The notes under the pieces: model-generated | What the model saw: the letters and a program-made list of their open reading frames with translations, nothing else | What the model was told of the DNA's origin: nothing | The model's database searches: none | From: Acidobacteriota bacterium | GTDB taxonomy: Bacteria; Acidobacteriota; Aminicenantia; Aminicenantales; Saccharicenantaceae | Assembly: GCA_029569255.1 (NCBI GenBank) | Contig: JAKQUO010000053.1 | Location: forward strand, 1 to 55,467 | Length of the DNA: 55,467 nt | Direction of reading: 5' to 3' | Translations under genes and position numbers: made by a program | Shown: one piece after another, positions 15,266-24,775 of the stretch | How positions within the stretch are numbered: the stretch's first letter is position 1 | How the letters are laid out: each line of letters begins with the position of its first letter

Positions 15266-18051
15266 GCGTCCCCCTGGACGGCCTTCTCGCAGCGGGCGCA
15301 GAAGGTCGGGTGCTCGGCGCTCCGCCCCACGTCGGTCGAGTAGTTCCAGCAGCGCTCGCACTTCTCCCCCGCCGCCTTCGAGACGGCGACCGCGAGCTCG
15401 CCGTCCGCCGCCGACGGCTCGACCGCGACCTGGGAGACGATGAAGAGCGAGGCCAGGCCGGCCTTGCGCGCCTCGAGGAAGGCGGCCTCGGCGGCCGGGG
15501 CCCGGAGCGTCACCGCCGCCTCGAGCGAGGTGCCGATGAGCTTGGACTCGCGGGCCTTCTCGAGCTCCTTGAGGACCTTCTCGCGGACGGCCAGGAGCCT
15601 CTCCATGCCCTCGACGAAGCCGGCCCGCTCCGGGCCGAGCCAGTCCCGGCCTTCCGGGAACTCGCCCAGGTGGACCGACGGGTCCTTGCCGGCGAAGGCC
15701 GGGACGCGGGCCCAGGCCTCCTCGGCCGTGAACGACAGGACCGGGGCCATGAGGAGGAGCGAGTCGCGCAGGACCGTGAACATGGCCGTCTGGGCCGAGC
15801 GGCGCTCTGGAGAACGCCGGCCCGAGCAGTAGGCCCGGTCCTTGACGACGTCGAGGTAGAAGGCGCTCAGGTCGACGGTGAAGAAGTCGAGGACGTCGTG
15901 GACGACCGGGTGGAACTCGTAGCCGCGGTAGGCCCGGACGACGCGCCGGCGGACCTCCTCGAAGCGGTGCAGGATCCAGCGGTCGAGGTCGGCGAGCTCG
16001 TCCGCGGCCACCGCGTCCCGGTCCGGATCGAAGTCGGAGACGTTGCCGAGCAGGAACCGCCAGGTGTTGCGGACCTTGCGGTAGGCCTCGACCAGCCGCT
16101 GCTCGATCTCCGGGCCGAAGCGGGCGTCCTCCTTGTAGTTGAGCATGGCCGCCCAGAGCCGGACGATCTCGGCCCCGCTGCGCGCGATGACCTCGCCGGG
16201 CTCGATGACGTTGCCCAGGGACTTCGACATGGCCCGCCCCTGCTCGTCGAGGATGAAGCCGTGGGTGACGCAGGTCCGGAAGGGGCTGGCGCCCTTGGCC
16301 CCGACGCCGATGAGGAGCGAGCTCTGGAACCAGCCGCGGTGCTGGTCGTGGCCCTCGATGTAGACGTCGGCCGGCCAAGCGTGGCCGGGCTCGCGCTCGA
16401 GGACGTTGTGCGAGGCGCCGGACTCGAACCAGACGTCGAGGATGTTGTATTCTTTCTCGAACTCCGTCCCCCCGCAGGCGTCGCAGGCGGCCCCGGGCGG
16501 GACGAGGTCGGCGGCCTCGCGGCCGAACCAGGCCCCGGAGCCCTCCCGGCCGAAGATCGCGGCGACGTGGCGGGCGACGGCGGCGCCGGCGAGCGTCGCC
16601 CCGCAGCCCTTGCACCTGAAGGCCGGGATGGGCACGCCCCAGGAGCGCTGGCGCGAGATGCACCAGTCGGGCCGGCCGGCGACCATGCCGTCGATGCGGT
16701 CCCGGCCCCACTCGGGGACCCAGGCGACGCCGGCGATGGCCCGGCGCGCCCTGGCCCGCAGGCCGTTCTTGTCCATGGAGATGAACCACTGCTCGGTGGC
16801 CCGGAAGATGACCGGGCTCTTGCAGCGCCAGCAATGGGGGTAGGAGTGCGTGACGGTCGTCTCCTTGAGCAGCGTCCCGTCCCGCTTCATGTCGGCCGTG
16901 ATGCGCGGGTTGGCCTCGAAGACCTGGAGGCCGGCGTAGCGCGGGACGTCGGGCGTGAACCGGCCGTCGTCGTCGACGGGCGTGTAGACGTCGAGGCCGT
17001 AGGCGACGCCGGTCAGGTAGTCGTCGTGGCCGTGGCCGGGGGCGGTGTGGACGGCGCCCGTTCCGTCCTCGAGCGTGACGTAGTCGCCGAGGACGAAGAC
17101 CGAGTCCCGCTCGGCGAAGGGGTGGCGGGCTTTGAGGCCCTCGAGCTCGCGGCCGGCGAAGGCCGCCAGCGTCTTGGGGGCCGGCCAGCCCAGCTCCTCG
17201 GCGACGAGGGGGAGCAGGCGCTTGGCCAGGATGTAGACGTCCGGCCCGACCTCGGCGGCGACGTACTCGTGCTCGGGGTGGAAGGCGATGGCCAGGTTGG
17301 CCGGGAGCGTCCAGGGGGTCGTCGTCCAGACCAGGACGTAGGCCCGGCGGCCCCGCAGGGCCGGGAACTTGGCCCCCAGGTCGGAGGCGACCGGGAAGCG
17401 GACGGTGATCGAGGGCGAGGCCTTGTCCCGGTACTCGATCTCGGCCTCGGCCAGGGCCGTGCGGCAGCTGACGCACCAGTGGACCGGCCGCTTGCCCTTG
17501 TAGACATCGCCGTTCTCGAAGAAGACGGCCAGGTACTCGAGGACCTTGGCCTCGTAGGCCGGGTCCATGGTCAGGTAGGGGGTGTCCCAGGCGCCGAGGA
17601 CGCCCAGGCGCTTGAACTCCTCCCGCTGGATGCCGATGAACCGCTCGGCGTACTTGCGGCACTCCTCGCGGACGGCCGCGACCGGCATCGACTTCTTCCG
17701 CTCCCCCAGGCCGCGGTCGACGTGGATCTCGATGGGCAGGCCGTGGCAGTCCCAGCCGGGGACGTAGGGGGCGTAGTGTCCGAGCATCGAGCGCGACTTG
17801 ACGATGATGTCCTTGAGGACCTTGTTGAGCGCCGTGCCCATGTGGATGCGGCCGTTGGCGTAGGGCGGCCCGTCGTGGAGGATGAAGGGCGGGCGCCGCC
17901 CGGCGGCCCTTTTCTCGAGGATCCTCTCGTAAAGGCGGTCGGCCTCCCACTTCCCGATGACCTCCGGCTCCCTCAGGGCCAGCTGGGCCTTCATGGCGAA
18001 ATCGGTGCGCGGCAGGTTCAGCGTGCGCTTCACGTCGGGCTTCTCGGTCAT
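15262..18051 (-). CDS. ileS: Isoleucyl-tRNA synthetase
   Basis: 929 aa from the ATG at 18051, chosen because GGAG lies six bases upstream; the ATG at 18063 would add four residues. The class I signatures are HMGT (70-73, in the GRIHMGTALNK context) and AMSKSLGN, with a CP1 editing domain between. The C-terminus has the zinc-binding CERCWNYS ... CARC module. It charges tRNA-Ile. It heads the block ileS-lspA-lgt-rluD on the minus strand, all joined by overlaps. Confidence 0.96.
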   Translation of the reverse strand: MTEKPDVKRTLNLPRTDFAMKAQLALREPEVIGKWEADRLYERILEKRAAGRRPPFILHDGPPYANGRIHMGTALNKVLKDIIVKSRSMLGHYAPYVPGWDCHGLPIEIHVDRGLGERKKSMPVAAVREECRKYAERFIGIQREEFKRLGVLGAWDTPYLTMDPAYEAKVLEYLAVFFENGDVYKGKRPVHWCVSCRTALAEAEIEYRDKASPSITVRFPVASDLGAKFPALRGRRAYVLVWTTTPWTLPANLAIAFHPEHEYVAAEVGPDVYILAKRLLPLVAEELGWPAPKTLAAFAGRELEGLKARHPFAERDSVFVLGDYVTLEDGTGAVHTAPGHGHDDYLTGVAYGLDVYTPVDDDGRFTPDVPRYAGLQVFEANPRITADMKRDGTLLKETTVTHSYPHCWRCKSPVIFRATEQWFISMDKNGLRARARRAIAGVAWVPEWGRDRIDGMVAGRPDWCISRQRSWGVPIPAFRCKGCGATLAGAAVARHVAAIFGREGSGAWFGREAADLVPPGAACDACGGTEFEKEYNILDVWFESGASHNVLEREPGHAWPADVYIEGHDQHRGWFQSSLLIGVGAKGASPFRTCVTHGFILDEQGRAMSKSLGNVIEPGEVIARSGAEIVRLWAAMLNYKEDARFGPEIEQRLVEAYRKVRNTWRFLLGNVSDFDPDRDAVAADELADLDRWILHRFEEVRRRVVRAYRGYEFHPVVHDVLDFFTVDLSAFYLDVVKDRAYCSGRRSPERRSAQTAMFTVLRDSLLLMAPVLSFTAEEAWARVPAFAGKDPSVHLGEFPEGRDWLGPERAGFVEGMERLLAVREKVLKELEKARESKLIGTSLEAAVTLRAPAAEAAFLEARKAGLASLFIVSQVAVEPSAADGELAVAVSKAAGEKCERCWNYSTDVGRSAEHPTFCARCEKAVQGDA

Positions 18052-18175
18052 CAGGATCTCCATGCGGCCGGATACAATGGGCTATTATAAGGCATCTTGG
18101 CCGGGGCCGCCAGAGGGCCCTCGGGGATCATCTTAGTTCGCCGCGGCGATCCTCGGCGCCGTCCCGGGTCTTCAA

Positions 18176-18201
18176 CGGGACATGTACCTGTACGTGTCCC
18201 G
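18176..18201. repeat. GGGACATGTAC hairpin repeat
   Basis: Arms CGGGACATGTAC and GTACGTGTCCCG (12 bp, one mismatch) with a 2-nt loop, just downstream of the nadB stop codon. Same hairpin family as 2390-2479, 20746-20774 and the MITE-like copies; may end transcription of nadC-nadB. Confidence 0.75.
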
Positions 18202-18217
18202 GGTTTGTACGCGGGTC

Positions 18218-19795
18218 TTAAGCCCTCTTGATGAAGTGGGCGCCGCGGGAGACGGGGTTGGCCAGGGCGGCCCGGGTGATCATCAGGGCGACCAGGATGC
18301 CGTGGCGCAGGCCGACGATGGCCGGGCCGATGCGGACCGCCTGGTAGAACTTCTCGATGCGGTGGCGGAGGTACTCCAGGTCGGACTTGGCCCGCTCGAG
18401 GCGCTTGCGGGTCCGGATGACGCCGGCGTAGTTCCACATCGTCGAGCGGATGGTCAGCCAGTCCTGGTTGACCAGGGCCGGGTCGACCGCCTCCTCCTTC
18501 TTCGGATGGTACCAACGGTGGATCCGGGAGGTGGCGAAGGGGCGGGCGTCGCCGAACCGGCCGGCGATGTCGCGCGCGGCCCGGGTCCCCCAGACGAGGC
18601 CCTCGAGGAGCGAGGTCGAGGCCAGCCGGTTGGCGCCGTGGACGCCCGTGCAGGCGACCTCGCCGACGGCGTAGAGGCCGGCGAGCGAGCTCCGGCCCCA
18701 GCCGTCGGCCAGGACCCCGCCGCAGCAGTAGTGGGCCGCCGGCACGACCGGGATGGGCTCGCGGGTGATGTCGAGGCCGTCCTCGAGGCAGGTCCGGTAG
18801 ATCGTCGGGAAGCGCTTGCGGACGGCCGCCGGCCCGGCGTAGGAGGCCAGGTCGAGCAGGACGTAGTCCGTGTTGGCCTGGATCATCTCCTCGTAGATGG
18901 CCCGGGCGACCTCGTCGCGGGGGGCCAGCTCGCGCCGCGGCGAGTACTTGCCCATGAAGGCCTTGCCGTCGCGGGTCTTGAGCCGCGCCCCTTCGCCGCG
19001 GACCGCCTCCGAGATGAGGAAGCCGTCGCCCGACCGGCGCCTGAACACGGTCGGGTGGAACTGGACGTACTCCATGTTGCCGATGCGGGCGCCGGCCCGC
19101 AGGGCCATGGCGTAGCCGGAGCCGTCCGCCCCGGGGGGGTTGCAGGTGTGGAGGAAGACGGCGCCGCACCCGCCCGTGGCCAGGACGGTGAACGGGGCGA
19201 AGACGCGGCCGACCTCGCCCGTGGCGTTGTCGAGGACGTAGGCGCCGATCGCCCGCGGCTCCTTGTAGTAGGCCACCGGGTCCTTCGAGTGGTGGGGCAC
19301 GGTCAGCAGGTCGACGGCCGTCCGCCCGGCCAGGAGCGTCACCCGGGGATGCTTCAGGAGGGCGTTCAGGAAGCGGTCCTCGATCGTCCGGCCGGTCGCG
19401 TCCTCGACGTGGAGGATGCGGCGGCGCGAGTGCCCGGCCTCGAGGGCGTAGTCGAGGGCCTCGGGAGAGCTCCGGGTGAAGGGGATCTCGAGCCTGCCGA
19501 TGAGCGTTTCCCGGACGAGCCGCGGCCCCTCCTCGACCAGGATGTCGACGGCCGCGGGGTCCCCGATGCGGTCGCCGGCCTCGAGGATGTCCTCCTTGAG
19601 GAGGTCGGGCTTGTCGTCCGGGGCGAAGGAGACGATGCCGCCCTGGGCGTAGAGGGTGTTGGACTCCTCGGGCCGGGCCTCCTTGGTGATGACGACGGTC
19701 CGCAGGCCCGCGTCGGCGGCCTCGAGGGCGGCGGCCGCCCCGGCGATGCCGCAGCCGACGACCAGGACGTCGGCCCGGATGTCGCTCCCGTCCAC
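18218..19795 (-). CDS. nadB: L-aspartate oxidase
   Basis: 525 aa. N-terminal FAD-binding Rossmann motif GCGIAG (14-19) with the following VITKEARPEESNTLYAQGG, then HEDATGR-type and GAHYCCGGV-like blocks (PAAHYCCGGVLADGWG, GVHGANRLASTSLLEGLV) typical of NadB. It oxidises L-aspartate to iminoaspartate for quinolinate synthesis. It begins six bases after the nadC stop, so nadC and nadB form an operon. No nadA (quinolinate synthase) gene is in the window. Confidence 0.94.
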   Translation of the reverse strand: MDGSDIRADVLVVGCGIAGAAAALEAADAGLRTVVITKEARPEESNTLYAQGGIVSFAPDDKPDLLKEDILEAGDRIGDPAAVDILVEEGPRLVRETLIGRLEIPFTRSSPEALDYALEAGHSRRRILHVEDATGRTIEDRFLNALLKHPRVTLLAGRTAVDLLTVPHHSKDPVAYYKEPRAIGAYVLDNATGEVGRVFAPFTVLATGGCGAVFLHTCNPPGADGSGYAMALRAGARIGNMEYVQFHPTVFRRRSGDGFLISEAVRGEGARLKTRDGKAFMGKYSPRRELAPRDEVARAIYEEMIQANTDYVLLDLASYAGPAAVRKRFPTIYRTCLEDGLDITREPIPVVPAAHYCCGGVLADGWGRSSLAGLYAVGEVACTGVHGANRLASTSLLEGLVWGTRAARDIAGRFGDARPFATSRIHRWYHPKKEEAVDPALVNQDWLTIRSTMWNYAGVIRTRKRLERAKSDLEYLRHRIEKFYQAVRIGPAIVGLRHGILVALMITRAALANPVSRGAHFIKRA

Positions 19796-19801
19796 GGCGC
19801 C

Positions 19802-20653
19802 TCAGCTCACGAATTCCAGGCTGATGTCGACGGCCTTGGCCGAGTGGGTCAGGGCCCCGACGGAGATGAAATCGACGCCCGTCTCGGCCACGGCCCGGAC
19901 GCGGTCGAGGGTCATGTTGCCCGAGGCCTCGAGCGGGACGCGGCCGGCGGCCAGGCTCACGGCTTGGCGCATCGTCTCGAGGCTCATGTTGTCGAGCATG
20001 ATCATGTCGGCCCCGGCGGCCAGGGCCTCGCGGACCTGGAGCAGGGAGGCCGCCTCGACCTCGACGCGGACGCCGGGGCGGACGGCGGCCCGGGCGCGGC
20101 GGACGGCCTCGGAAACGCCGCCGACGAGGCTGAGGTGGTTGTCCTTGATGAGGACCATGTCCGAGAGGCCGAGGCGGTGGTTCGACCCGCCGGCCGCGCG
20201 CACGGCGTACTTCTCGAGGAGGCGCAGGCCCGGGGTCGTCTTGCGGGTGTCGAGGATGCGGGCCTTGGTCCCGGCCACGGCCTCGACGAACCGGCGCGTG
20301 ACCGTGGCCACCCCGCAGAGGCGCTGGAGGAAGTTCAGGGCGGTCCGCTCGCCCTTGAGCAGGGCGACCGTCGGGCCCTTGACCCGGGCCAGCTTGTCGG
20401 ACTGGCGGAAGGCCGAGCCCTCGCGGAACCGCTCGATGAAGATGACCGACGGGTCGACCTTGCGGAAGACGCGGCTGGCCACGGGCAGGCCGGCCAGGAC
20501 GCCGTCCTCCTTGGCCAGGAAATAGGCCTCGGAGCGGGACCCGGCCGGGATGACGCTGTCGGAGGTGATGTCGCCCCCGGGCATGTCCTCGCGGAGAGCG
20601 GCCTCGATGGCCGCGTCGATGGCGAGCTCGAGGTCGAGGTCGTCCGTTCCCAT
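19802..20653 (-). CDS. nadC: Nicotinate-nucleotide pyrophosphorylase (carboxylating)
   Basis: 283 aa, the family length. Recognisable segments are DITSDSVIPAG near residue 25, LNFLQRLCGVATVTRRFV, ILDTRKTTPGLRLLEKYAVRAAGG, NHRLGLSDMVLIKDNHL and the C-terminal IMLDNMSLETMRQAV and VDFISVGALTHSAKAVDISLE. It joins quinolinate and PRPP to give nicotinate mononucleotide. It is the first gene of the nadC-nadB operon; the ribosome-binding site before the ATG is weak. Confidence 0.95.
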   Translation of the reverse strand: MGTDDLDLELAIDAAIEAALREDMPGGDITSDSVIPAGSRSEAYFLAKEDGVLAGLPVASRVFRKVDPSVIFIERFREGSAFRQSDKLARVKGPTVALLKGERTALNFLQRLCGVATVTRRFVEAVAGTKARILDTRKTTPGLRLLEKYAVRAAGGSNHRLGLSDMVLIKDNHLSLVGGVSEAVRRARAAVRPGVRVEVEAASLLQVREALAAGADMIMLDNMSLETMRQAVSLAAGRVPLEASGNMTLDRVRAVAETGVDFISVGALTHSAKAVDISLEFVS

Positions 20654-20745
20654 GTCCGCCTGGTCCTTGCTCTTCGCAGGGGGTGATTATAAGCCTTCGC
20701 CCGGGCGCCGTCAATTTCCCCGGGGGCCGTGCGGCCGGGCCTCCC

Positions 20746-20774
20746 GGGGACATGTGCCCCGGGTACGTGTCCCC
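20746..20774. repeat. GGGGACATGT hairpin repeat
   Basis: Arms GGGGACATGT and ACGTGTCCCC around GCCCCGGGT, in the divergent gap between nadC and tldD. Because both neighbours start here, a terminator role is unlikely for this copy. Confidence 0.7.
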
Positions 20775-20827
20775 TTTCCTGGAACGGGTTTGCCTCGGGC
20801 GGCCTATTGTGCCATCATGGCCGGGCC

Positions 20828-22249
20828 ATGACGAGCGACGATCCCTTCGGCCTCGCCCCCGCCGACCTCCGGGCCGCGCTCGAGGCCGCCCTGTCGGGCG
20901 GCGGCGAGTTCGCCGAGGTCTTCCTGGAGCGCCGGTCCTACGACTTCATCAACATGGAGGAGGACATCGTCAAGGAGACGGCCGAGTCGGTCGGCCTGGG
21001 GCTGGGCGTCCGGGTCCTGCGGGGGGACCGGACCGGGTTCGGCTACACCAACGACCTCTCGCCCGACGCGGTCCGCAAGGCCGCGTTGACCGCGGCGGCC
21101 GTCGCCCGGGGCAAGGCGGCGCCGGTCCCGCCCGTCCCGCCGCTCCGCCGCCGGACGGTCCGGGCGAGCGTCCACCGGGCCGCTGCGCCGGCAAGCGGGG
21201 CCGGGCTGCGGCGCAAGATCGGCCTCGTCCGCGAGGCCCACGAGGCGGCCCGGAAGCACGACCCGCGCGTCGCCAAGGTCGCGGTCCGCTTCTCCGACTC
21301 CCTGACGTCCGTGTGCGTCGCCAACTCCGAAGGCCTGCTCGTCCGCGACGTCCGGCCCATGGTCAAGCTCGTCTGCGCGGCCATCGCCGAGAAGGACGGC
21401 CGGCGCGAGTCGGGCTACTGGGGCGGCGGCGGCCGGGTCGGCCTGGAGTACTTCCGCGACGTCCTGACGCCGCGGCGGATCGGCGAGGAGGCGGCCCGGG
21501 AGGCCGTCACCCTGCTCGGCGCGGCCGACGCCCCGGCCGGCGAGATGCCCGTCGTCCTCGCCCCCGGGCACAGCGGCGTCCTCATCCACGAGGCGGTCGG
21601 CCATCTGCTCGAGGCCGACTTCAACCGCAAGAGGACCTCGATCTTCTGGAACAAGATGGGGCGGGCGGTCGGCTCGCCGCTGGTCACGATCTACGACGAC
21701 CCGACCATCCCGGCTTTCCGGGGCTCCTACAATATCGACGACGAGGGGACGCGGCCCCGCAAGACCCTGCTCATCGAGAAGGGCGTCGTCCGGGGGCTCC
21801 TCCAGGACCGTCTCTCGGCCCGGCTCATGCGCGGCGCCGAGCTCACCGGCCACGGCCGGCGCCAGGACTACAGCCACTGGCCCCTGCCGCGCATGGCCAA
21901 CACCTACATCGACGCCGGCGGGGACGCGCCCGAGGACATCGTCCGGTCGGTCCGGAAGGGCCTCTACGTCGCGAGCCTGTCGGGCGGCCAGGTCGAGGAC
22001 TCGGGCAAGTTCACCTTCTCGATCAGCCTCGGGTACCTCATCGAGGACGGAAGGCTCACGGCCCCGGTCCGGCAGGCGACGCTGATCGGGACGAACACCG
22101 ACATCCTGAAACGGATCGACCGCGTCGGCGGAGACCTCGGGTTCGGCCTCCAGACCGGGACCTGCAGCAAGGACGGCCAGGACGTCCCGGTGACGGACGG
22201 CTGCCCGACGCTCCGGGTCTCGGCCATGACCGTCGGAGGGACGTCGTGA
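20828..22249 (+). CDS. tldD: TldD metallopeptidase subunit
   Basis: 473 aa from the ATG at 20828; an upstream in-frame start adds a non-homologous stretch crossing the hairpin repeat. The zinc-peptidase motif HEAVGH (254-259) is intact, with TRPRKTLLIEKGVVRGLL and GTCSKDGQDVPVTDGCPTL later. In known TldD/TldE pairs TldD holds the metal and the complex degrades unfolded peptides, for example processing of ribosomally made peptides. Its TGA overlaps the tldE GTG by four bases. Confidence 0.93.
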   Translation: MTSDDPFGLAPADLRAALEAALSGGGEFAEVFLERRSYDFINMEEDIVKETAESVGLGLGVRVLRGDRTGFGYTNDLSPDAVRKAALTAAAVARGKAAPVPPVPPLRRRTVRASVHRAAAPASGAGLRRKIGLVREAHEAARKHDPRVAKVAVRFSDSLTSVCVANSEGLLVRDVRPMVKLVCAAIAEKDGRRESGYWGGGGRVGLEYFRDVLTPRRIGEEAAREAVTLLGAADAPAGEMPVVLAPGHSGVLIHEAVGHLLEADFNRKRTSIFWNKMGRAVGSPLVTIYDDPTIPAFRGSYNIDDEGTRPRKTLLIEKGVVRGLLQDRLSARLMRGAELTGHGRRQDYSHWPLPRMANTYIDAGGDAPEDIVRSVRKGLYVASLSGGQVEDSGKFTFSISLGYLIEDGRLTAPVRQATLIGTNTDILKRIDRVGGDLGFGLQTGTCSKDGQDVPVTDGCPTLRVSAMTVGGTS

Positions 22250-23595
22250 GGGCGGCGAAAAGGGCCGCGCCGCCGCTTCGCGGCCTGGCCGAGGCGCTCG
22301 TCGCCTACGCCCTGAAGTGCGGGGCCGACGAGGCCGAGGTCTCGGTCGCCGACGGCTACGAGTTCAACGTCGACGTCCGCAAGGGCCGGATCGAGACGCT
22401 CGTCGAGGCCGGGGAGCGGTCGGCCGGGCTGCGGGTCATCAAGGACAAGCGGACGGCCTGCGCCGGCTCGTCCGACCTGGATATGGGAACGCTGCGGCGG
22501 CTGGTCCGGAACGCCGTGAGGAGGGCCGAGCTCGGCAGCCCCGACGAGTTCGCCGGGCTGGCGCCGCCGGCCGGCGAGCGCGTCGACGCCGCGGCCCTGA
22601 GGCTCTACGACCCGGAGATCCCCCGGCTCGACGCCGAGACGAAGGTCCGCCTGGCCGTCGAGACCGAGCGGGCGGCGCTCGCCGACAAGCGCATCACCAA
22701 CTCGTACGGGGCCACTTTCGCCACGAACGAGCTCCGCTCGGTCCTCGTGCTCTCCAACGGCTTCGTCGGCGAGTACGAGCAGACCACCTGCGGGCTGGGC
22801 GTCGGCCTCCAGGCCGGGGACACGGACCACCGGGTCGAGGGCTCATGGTCCTCGTCGAAGCGCCGCTTCGGGGACCTCGAGACGCCCGAGGCGATCGCGC
22901 GAAAGGCCGTCGAGCGGACGGTCCGCCAGCTCGGGCCGCGGAAGGTCCGGACCCAGAACGTGCCGGTCATCTTCGAGCCGACCCAGACGGCCTGGCTGAT
23001 GGGCTTCCTCTTCGGCTGCGTCGCGGGCACGGCCGTCTACCAGAAGGCCTCCTTCCTCGCGGGCCGGCTGGGCGAGCGCGTCGGCAACGGGCTCGTCACG
23101 GTCGTGGACGACGCGCTCCTGCCGGGCGAGCTCGGCTCGCACCCCTTCGACTCGGACGGGCAGCCCTGCCGGCGGACCGTGGTCGTCGAGAAGGGGGTCC
23201 TGCGGAGCTACCTCTGCGACCACTACGCGGCCCGCAAGCTGGGGCTCCGGTCGACCGGGAGCGCCGACGGCGGCGGCGTCGCCCCGTCCAATTTCTTCCT
23301 GGAGAAAGGCGGGACGGCGCCCGAGGCCATCGTCGCCGGGACGAAGAAGGGGCTCCTCCTCGTCCGGACGCTCGGCCACGGGCTGAACCCGGTGACCGGC
23401 GACATCTCCCGGGGCGCCTTCGGGCTGTGGATCGAGGACGGGGAGATCGCTTACCCCGTCTCCGAGGTCACGGTCTCCGGCAACCTGGGCCGCGTTCTCG
23501 AGACGATCGAGGCGGTCGGGACCGACCTCGAGTTCCACGCCCCGGTCGCCGGCCCGACGGTCAAGGTCGCCGGGATGACCGTCGCCGGCCGATAA
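22246..23595 (+). CDS. tldE: TldE/PmbA-type partner subunit
   Basis: 449 aa from a GTG at 22246 that overlaps the tldD stop (GTGA). Homologous in layout to TldD but without HExxxH, as usual for TldE/PmbA. Conserved segments include RITNSYGATFATNELRSVL, VIFEPTQTAWLMGFLFGCV and SRGAFGLWIEDGEIAYPV near the end. It should form the heterodimeric peptidase with TldD. A much longer open frame exists upstream in the same phase but its sequence is the shadow of tldD. Confidence 0.93.
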   Translation: MRAAKRAAPPLRGLAEALVAYALKCGADEAEVSVADGYEFNVDVRKGRIETLVEAGERSAGLRVIKDKRTACAGSSDLDMGTLRRLVRNAVRRAELGSPDEFAGLAPPAGERVDAAALRLYDPEIPRLDAETKVRLAVETERAALADKRITNSYGATFATNELRSVLVLSNGFVGEYEQTTCGLGVGLQAGDTDHRVEGSWSSSKRRFGDLETPEAIARKAVERTVRQLGPRKVRTQNVPVIFEPTQTAWLMGFLFGCVAGTAVYQKASFLAGRLGERVGNGLVTVVDDALLPGELGSHPFDSDGQPCRRTVVVEKGVLRSYLCDHYAARKLGLRSTGSADGGGVAPSNFFLEKGGTAPEAIVAGTKKGLLLVRTLGHGLNPVTGDISRGAFGLWIEDGEIAYPVSEVTVSGNLGRVLETIEAVGTDLEFHAPVAGPTVKVAGMTVAGR

Positions 23596-23599
23596 AATG

Positions 23600-23630
23600 G
23601 GGGACATGATACCTGTTTCCCTATTTCTCC
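23600..23630. repeat. Solo end of the GGGGACATGATACC repeat family
   Basis: GGGGGACATGATACC followed by TGTTTCCCTATTTC abuts the tldE stop codon and closely matches the right end (reversed) of the element at 24776-24884. Confidence 0.65.
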
Positions 23631-23676
23631 GGGGCCCGGCCGAGACGAAGGATTGGGACAGACCGGGACATGGATA

Positions 23677-23705
23677 TTGTGCCCTCGTTTTCATTTGGCT
23701 AGAAT
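23677..23705 (+). promoter_or_regulatory. Sigma70-type promoter of the polyferredoxin gene
   Basis: -35 TTGTGC (23677-23682) and -10 TAGAAT (23700-23705) with a 17-bp spacer, 26 bp upstream of the ATG. Confidence 0.5.
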
Positions 23706-23731
23706 AGACGGACCCTGAGCCGGAGGTGGAC

Positions 23732-24772
23732 ATGAACACGCTCAAACGGATCGGAACGCTGATCGCGCTCGCGGCCTGCGCCGTGACCGCCCACCCCCTC
23801 GCGCTGTCGGCCCAGCCGGGCATGGGTCAGGGCATGGGTCAAGGGATGGGCATGGGTCAGGGAAAGGGCCGGATGGCCGCGGCCGGGGTCCTGGACATGC
23901 TCGCCCGGCCGAAGCTCGTGACCATGCTGGTCATCGGCCTCCTGGCCATGGCCCTGCTCCTGACGCGCAAGATGAAAAACCCGGTCAAGGTGCCGATCCT
24001 GCTCCTCTCGACCTTCCTCTACGGCGTCGCCGCCAACCTCGGGCTCAAGCTCTTCGCCGGCTTCTCCATGCACCCCTCCCCCGTCTGCGCGGTGACGAAG
24101 TCCGTTCTCTACGGCTTCCGGCCGCCCATGATCGCCATGCTCCTGGTCATCCTGGCCTTGACGCTCGTCGGGCCCAAGCTCTTCTGCGGCTGGGTCTGCC
24201 CGCTCGGCGCCGCCCAGGAGCTCATCGCCATGCTGGCCGACAAGCTCCGCATCCGCCGCCGCAAGTGGAACTTCCGCGCCACCCAGGCCGTCCGGGTGGG
24301 GATCTTCATGCTGTTCGTCGCCCTCAGCCTGACGGCCGTTCTCCACACGACCGCCCCGAACGGCCAGGTCACGGCCCTGTCCCTCTACGACTACCTCAAC
24401 GCCTTCCACGGCTACGAGATGGCCCTCCAGCCGACCTTGCTCGACAACGTCTTCCACTTCCTGCCGTTCCTTCTGACCCTGGGCTTCGCCTTCGTGACCT
24501 ACCGCCCCTTCTGCTACCTCGTCTGCCCGGTCGGCCTGCTGACCAACGTCGTCGAGAACGCCGCCCTGTTCCGCGTCGTCCTGAAGAGGCCGGCCTGCAA
24601 CGACTGCGGCGCCTGCGCCGTCAAGTCGCCCTGCCCGACCGTGCCCGAGATCCTCAAGGACGCGGCCGTCCGGCCCGACTGCTTCTCCTGCACGGTCTGC
24701 GTCAACTCCTGCTGTCCCAAGGGCTCGCTCGAGTTCGGCGCCGGCTTCACGCGCAAGGACGCCGGCGCCTAG
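23732..24772 (+). CDS. NapH/NosR-like 4Fe-4S polyferredoxin membrane protein
   Basis: 346 aa from the ATG at 23732, five bases after GGAGG. A signal-like helix is followed by a short Gly-Met-Gln run (MGQGMGQGMGMGQGKG), then about five membrane helices. Two CxxxCP motifs sit at helix ends, C152GWVC156P and C261YLVC265P, as in NapH/NosR/RdxA proteins, and the C-terminus has two 4Fe-4S binding clusters of cysteines starting at C289 (CNDCGACAVKSPC) and ending with CFSCTVCVNSCC. It probably passes electrons from the membrane quinone pool to an unknown partner; no reductase is next to it. The GMGQ run is a 12-nt direct repeat in the DNA. Confidence 0.82.
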   Translation: MNTLKRIGTLIALAACAVTAHPLALSAQPGMGQGMGQGMGMGQGKGRMAAAGVLDMLARPKLVTMLVIGLLAMALLLTRKMKNPVKVPILLLSTFLYGVAANLGLKLFAGFSMHPSPVCAVTKSVLYGFRPPMIAMLLVILALTLVGPKLFCGWVCPLGAAQELIAMLADKLRIRRRKWNFRATQAVRVGIFMLFVALSLTAVLHTTAPNGQVTALSLYDYLNAFHGYEMALQPTLLDNVFHFLPFLLTLGFAFVTYRPFCYLVCPVGLLTNVVENAALFRVVLKRPACNDCGACAVKSPCPTVPEILKDAAVRPDCFSCTVCVNSCCPKGSLEFGAGFTRKDAGA

Positions 24773-24775
24773 ATC

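Noticed and set aside
14774..17950. A 1058-residue frame across lspA and ileS
   Set aside because: Only the C-terminal 163 residues (from GTG 15265) are LspA; the rest is an ileS shadow.
15310..18090. 926-residue plus-strand frame opposite ileS
   Set aside because: Antisense shadow of ileS with no recognisable domains.
20683..23595. A 970-residue open frame spanning both TldD and TldE
   Set aside because: Its first half is an Arg/Pro/Gly-rich shadow of tldD in another frame; only the part from 22246 is a gene.
23818..23870. GMGQ run as a separate repeat element
   Set aside because: It is an in-frame low-complexity coding repeat of 12 bp within the polyferredoxin gene.
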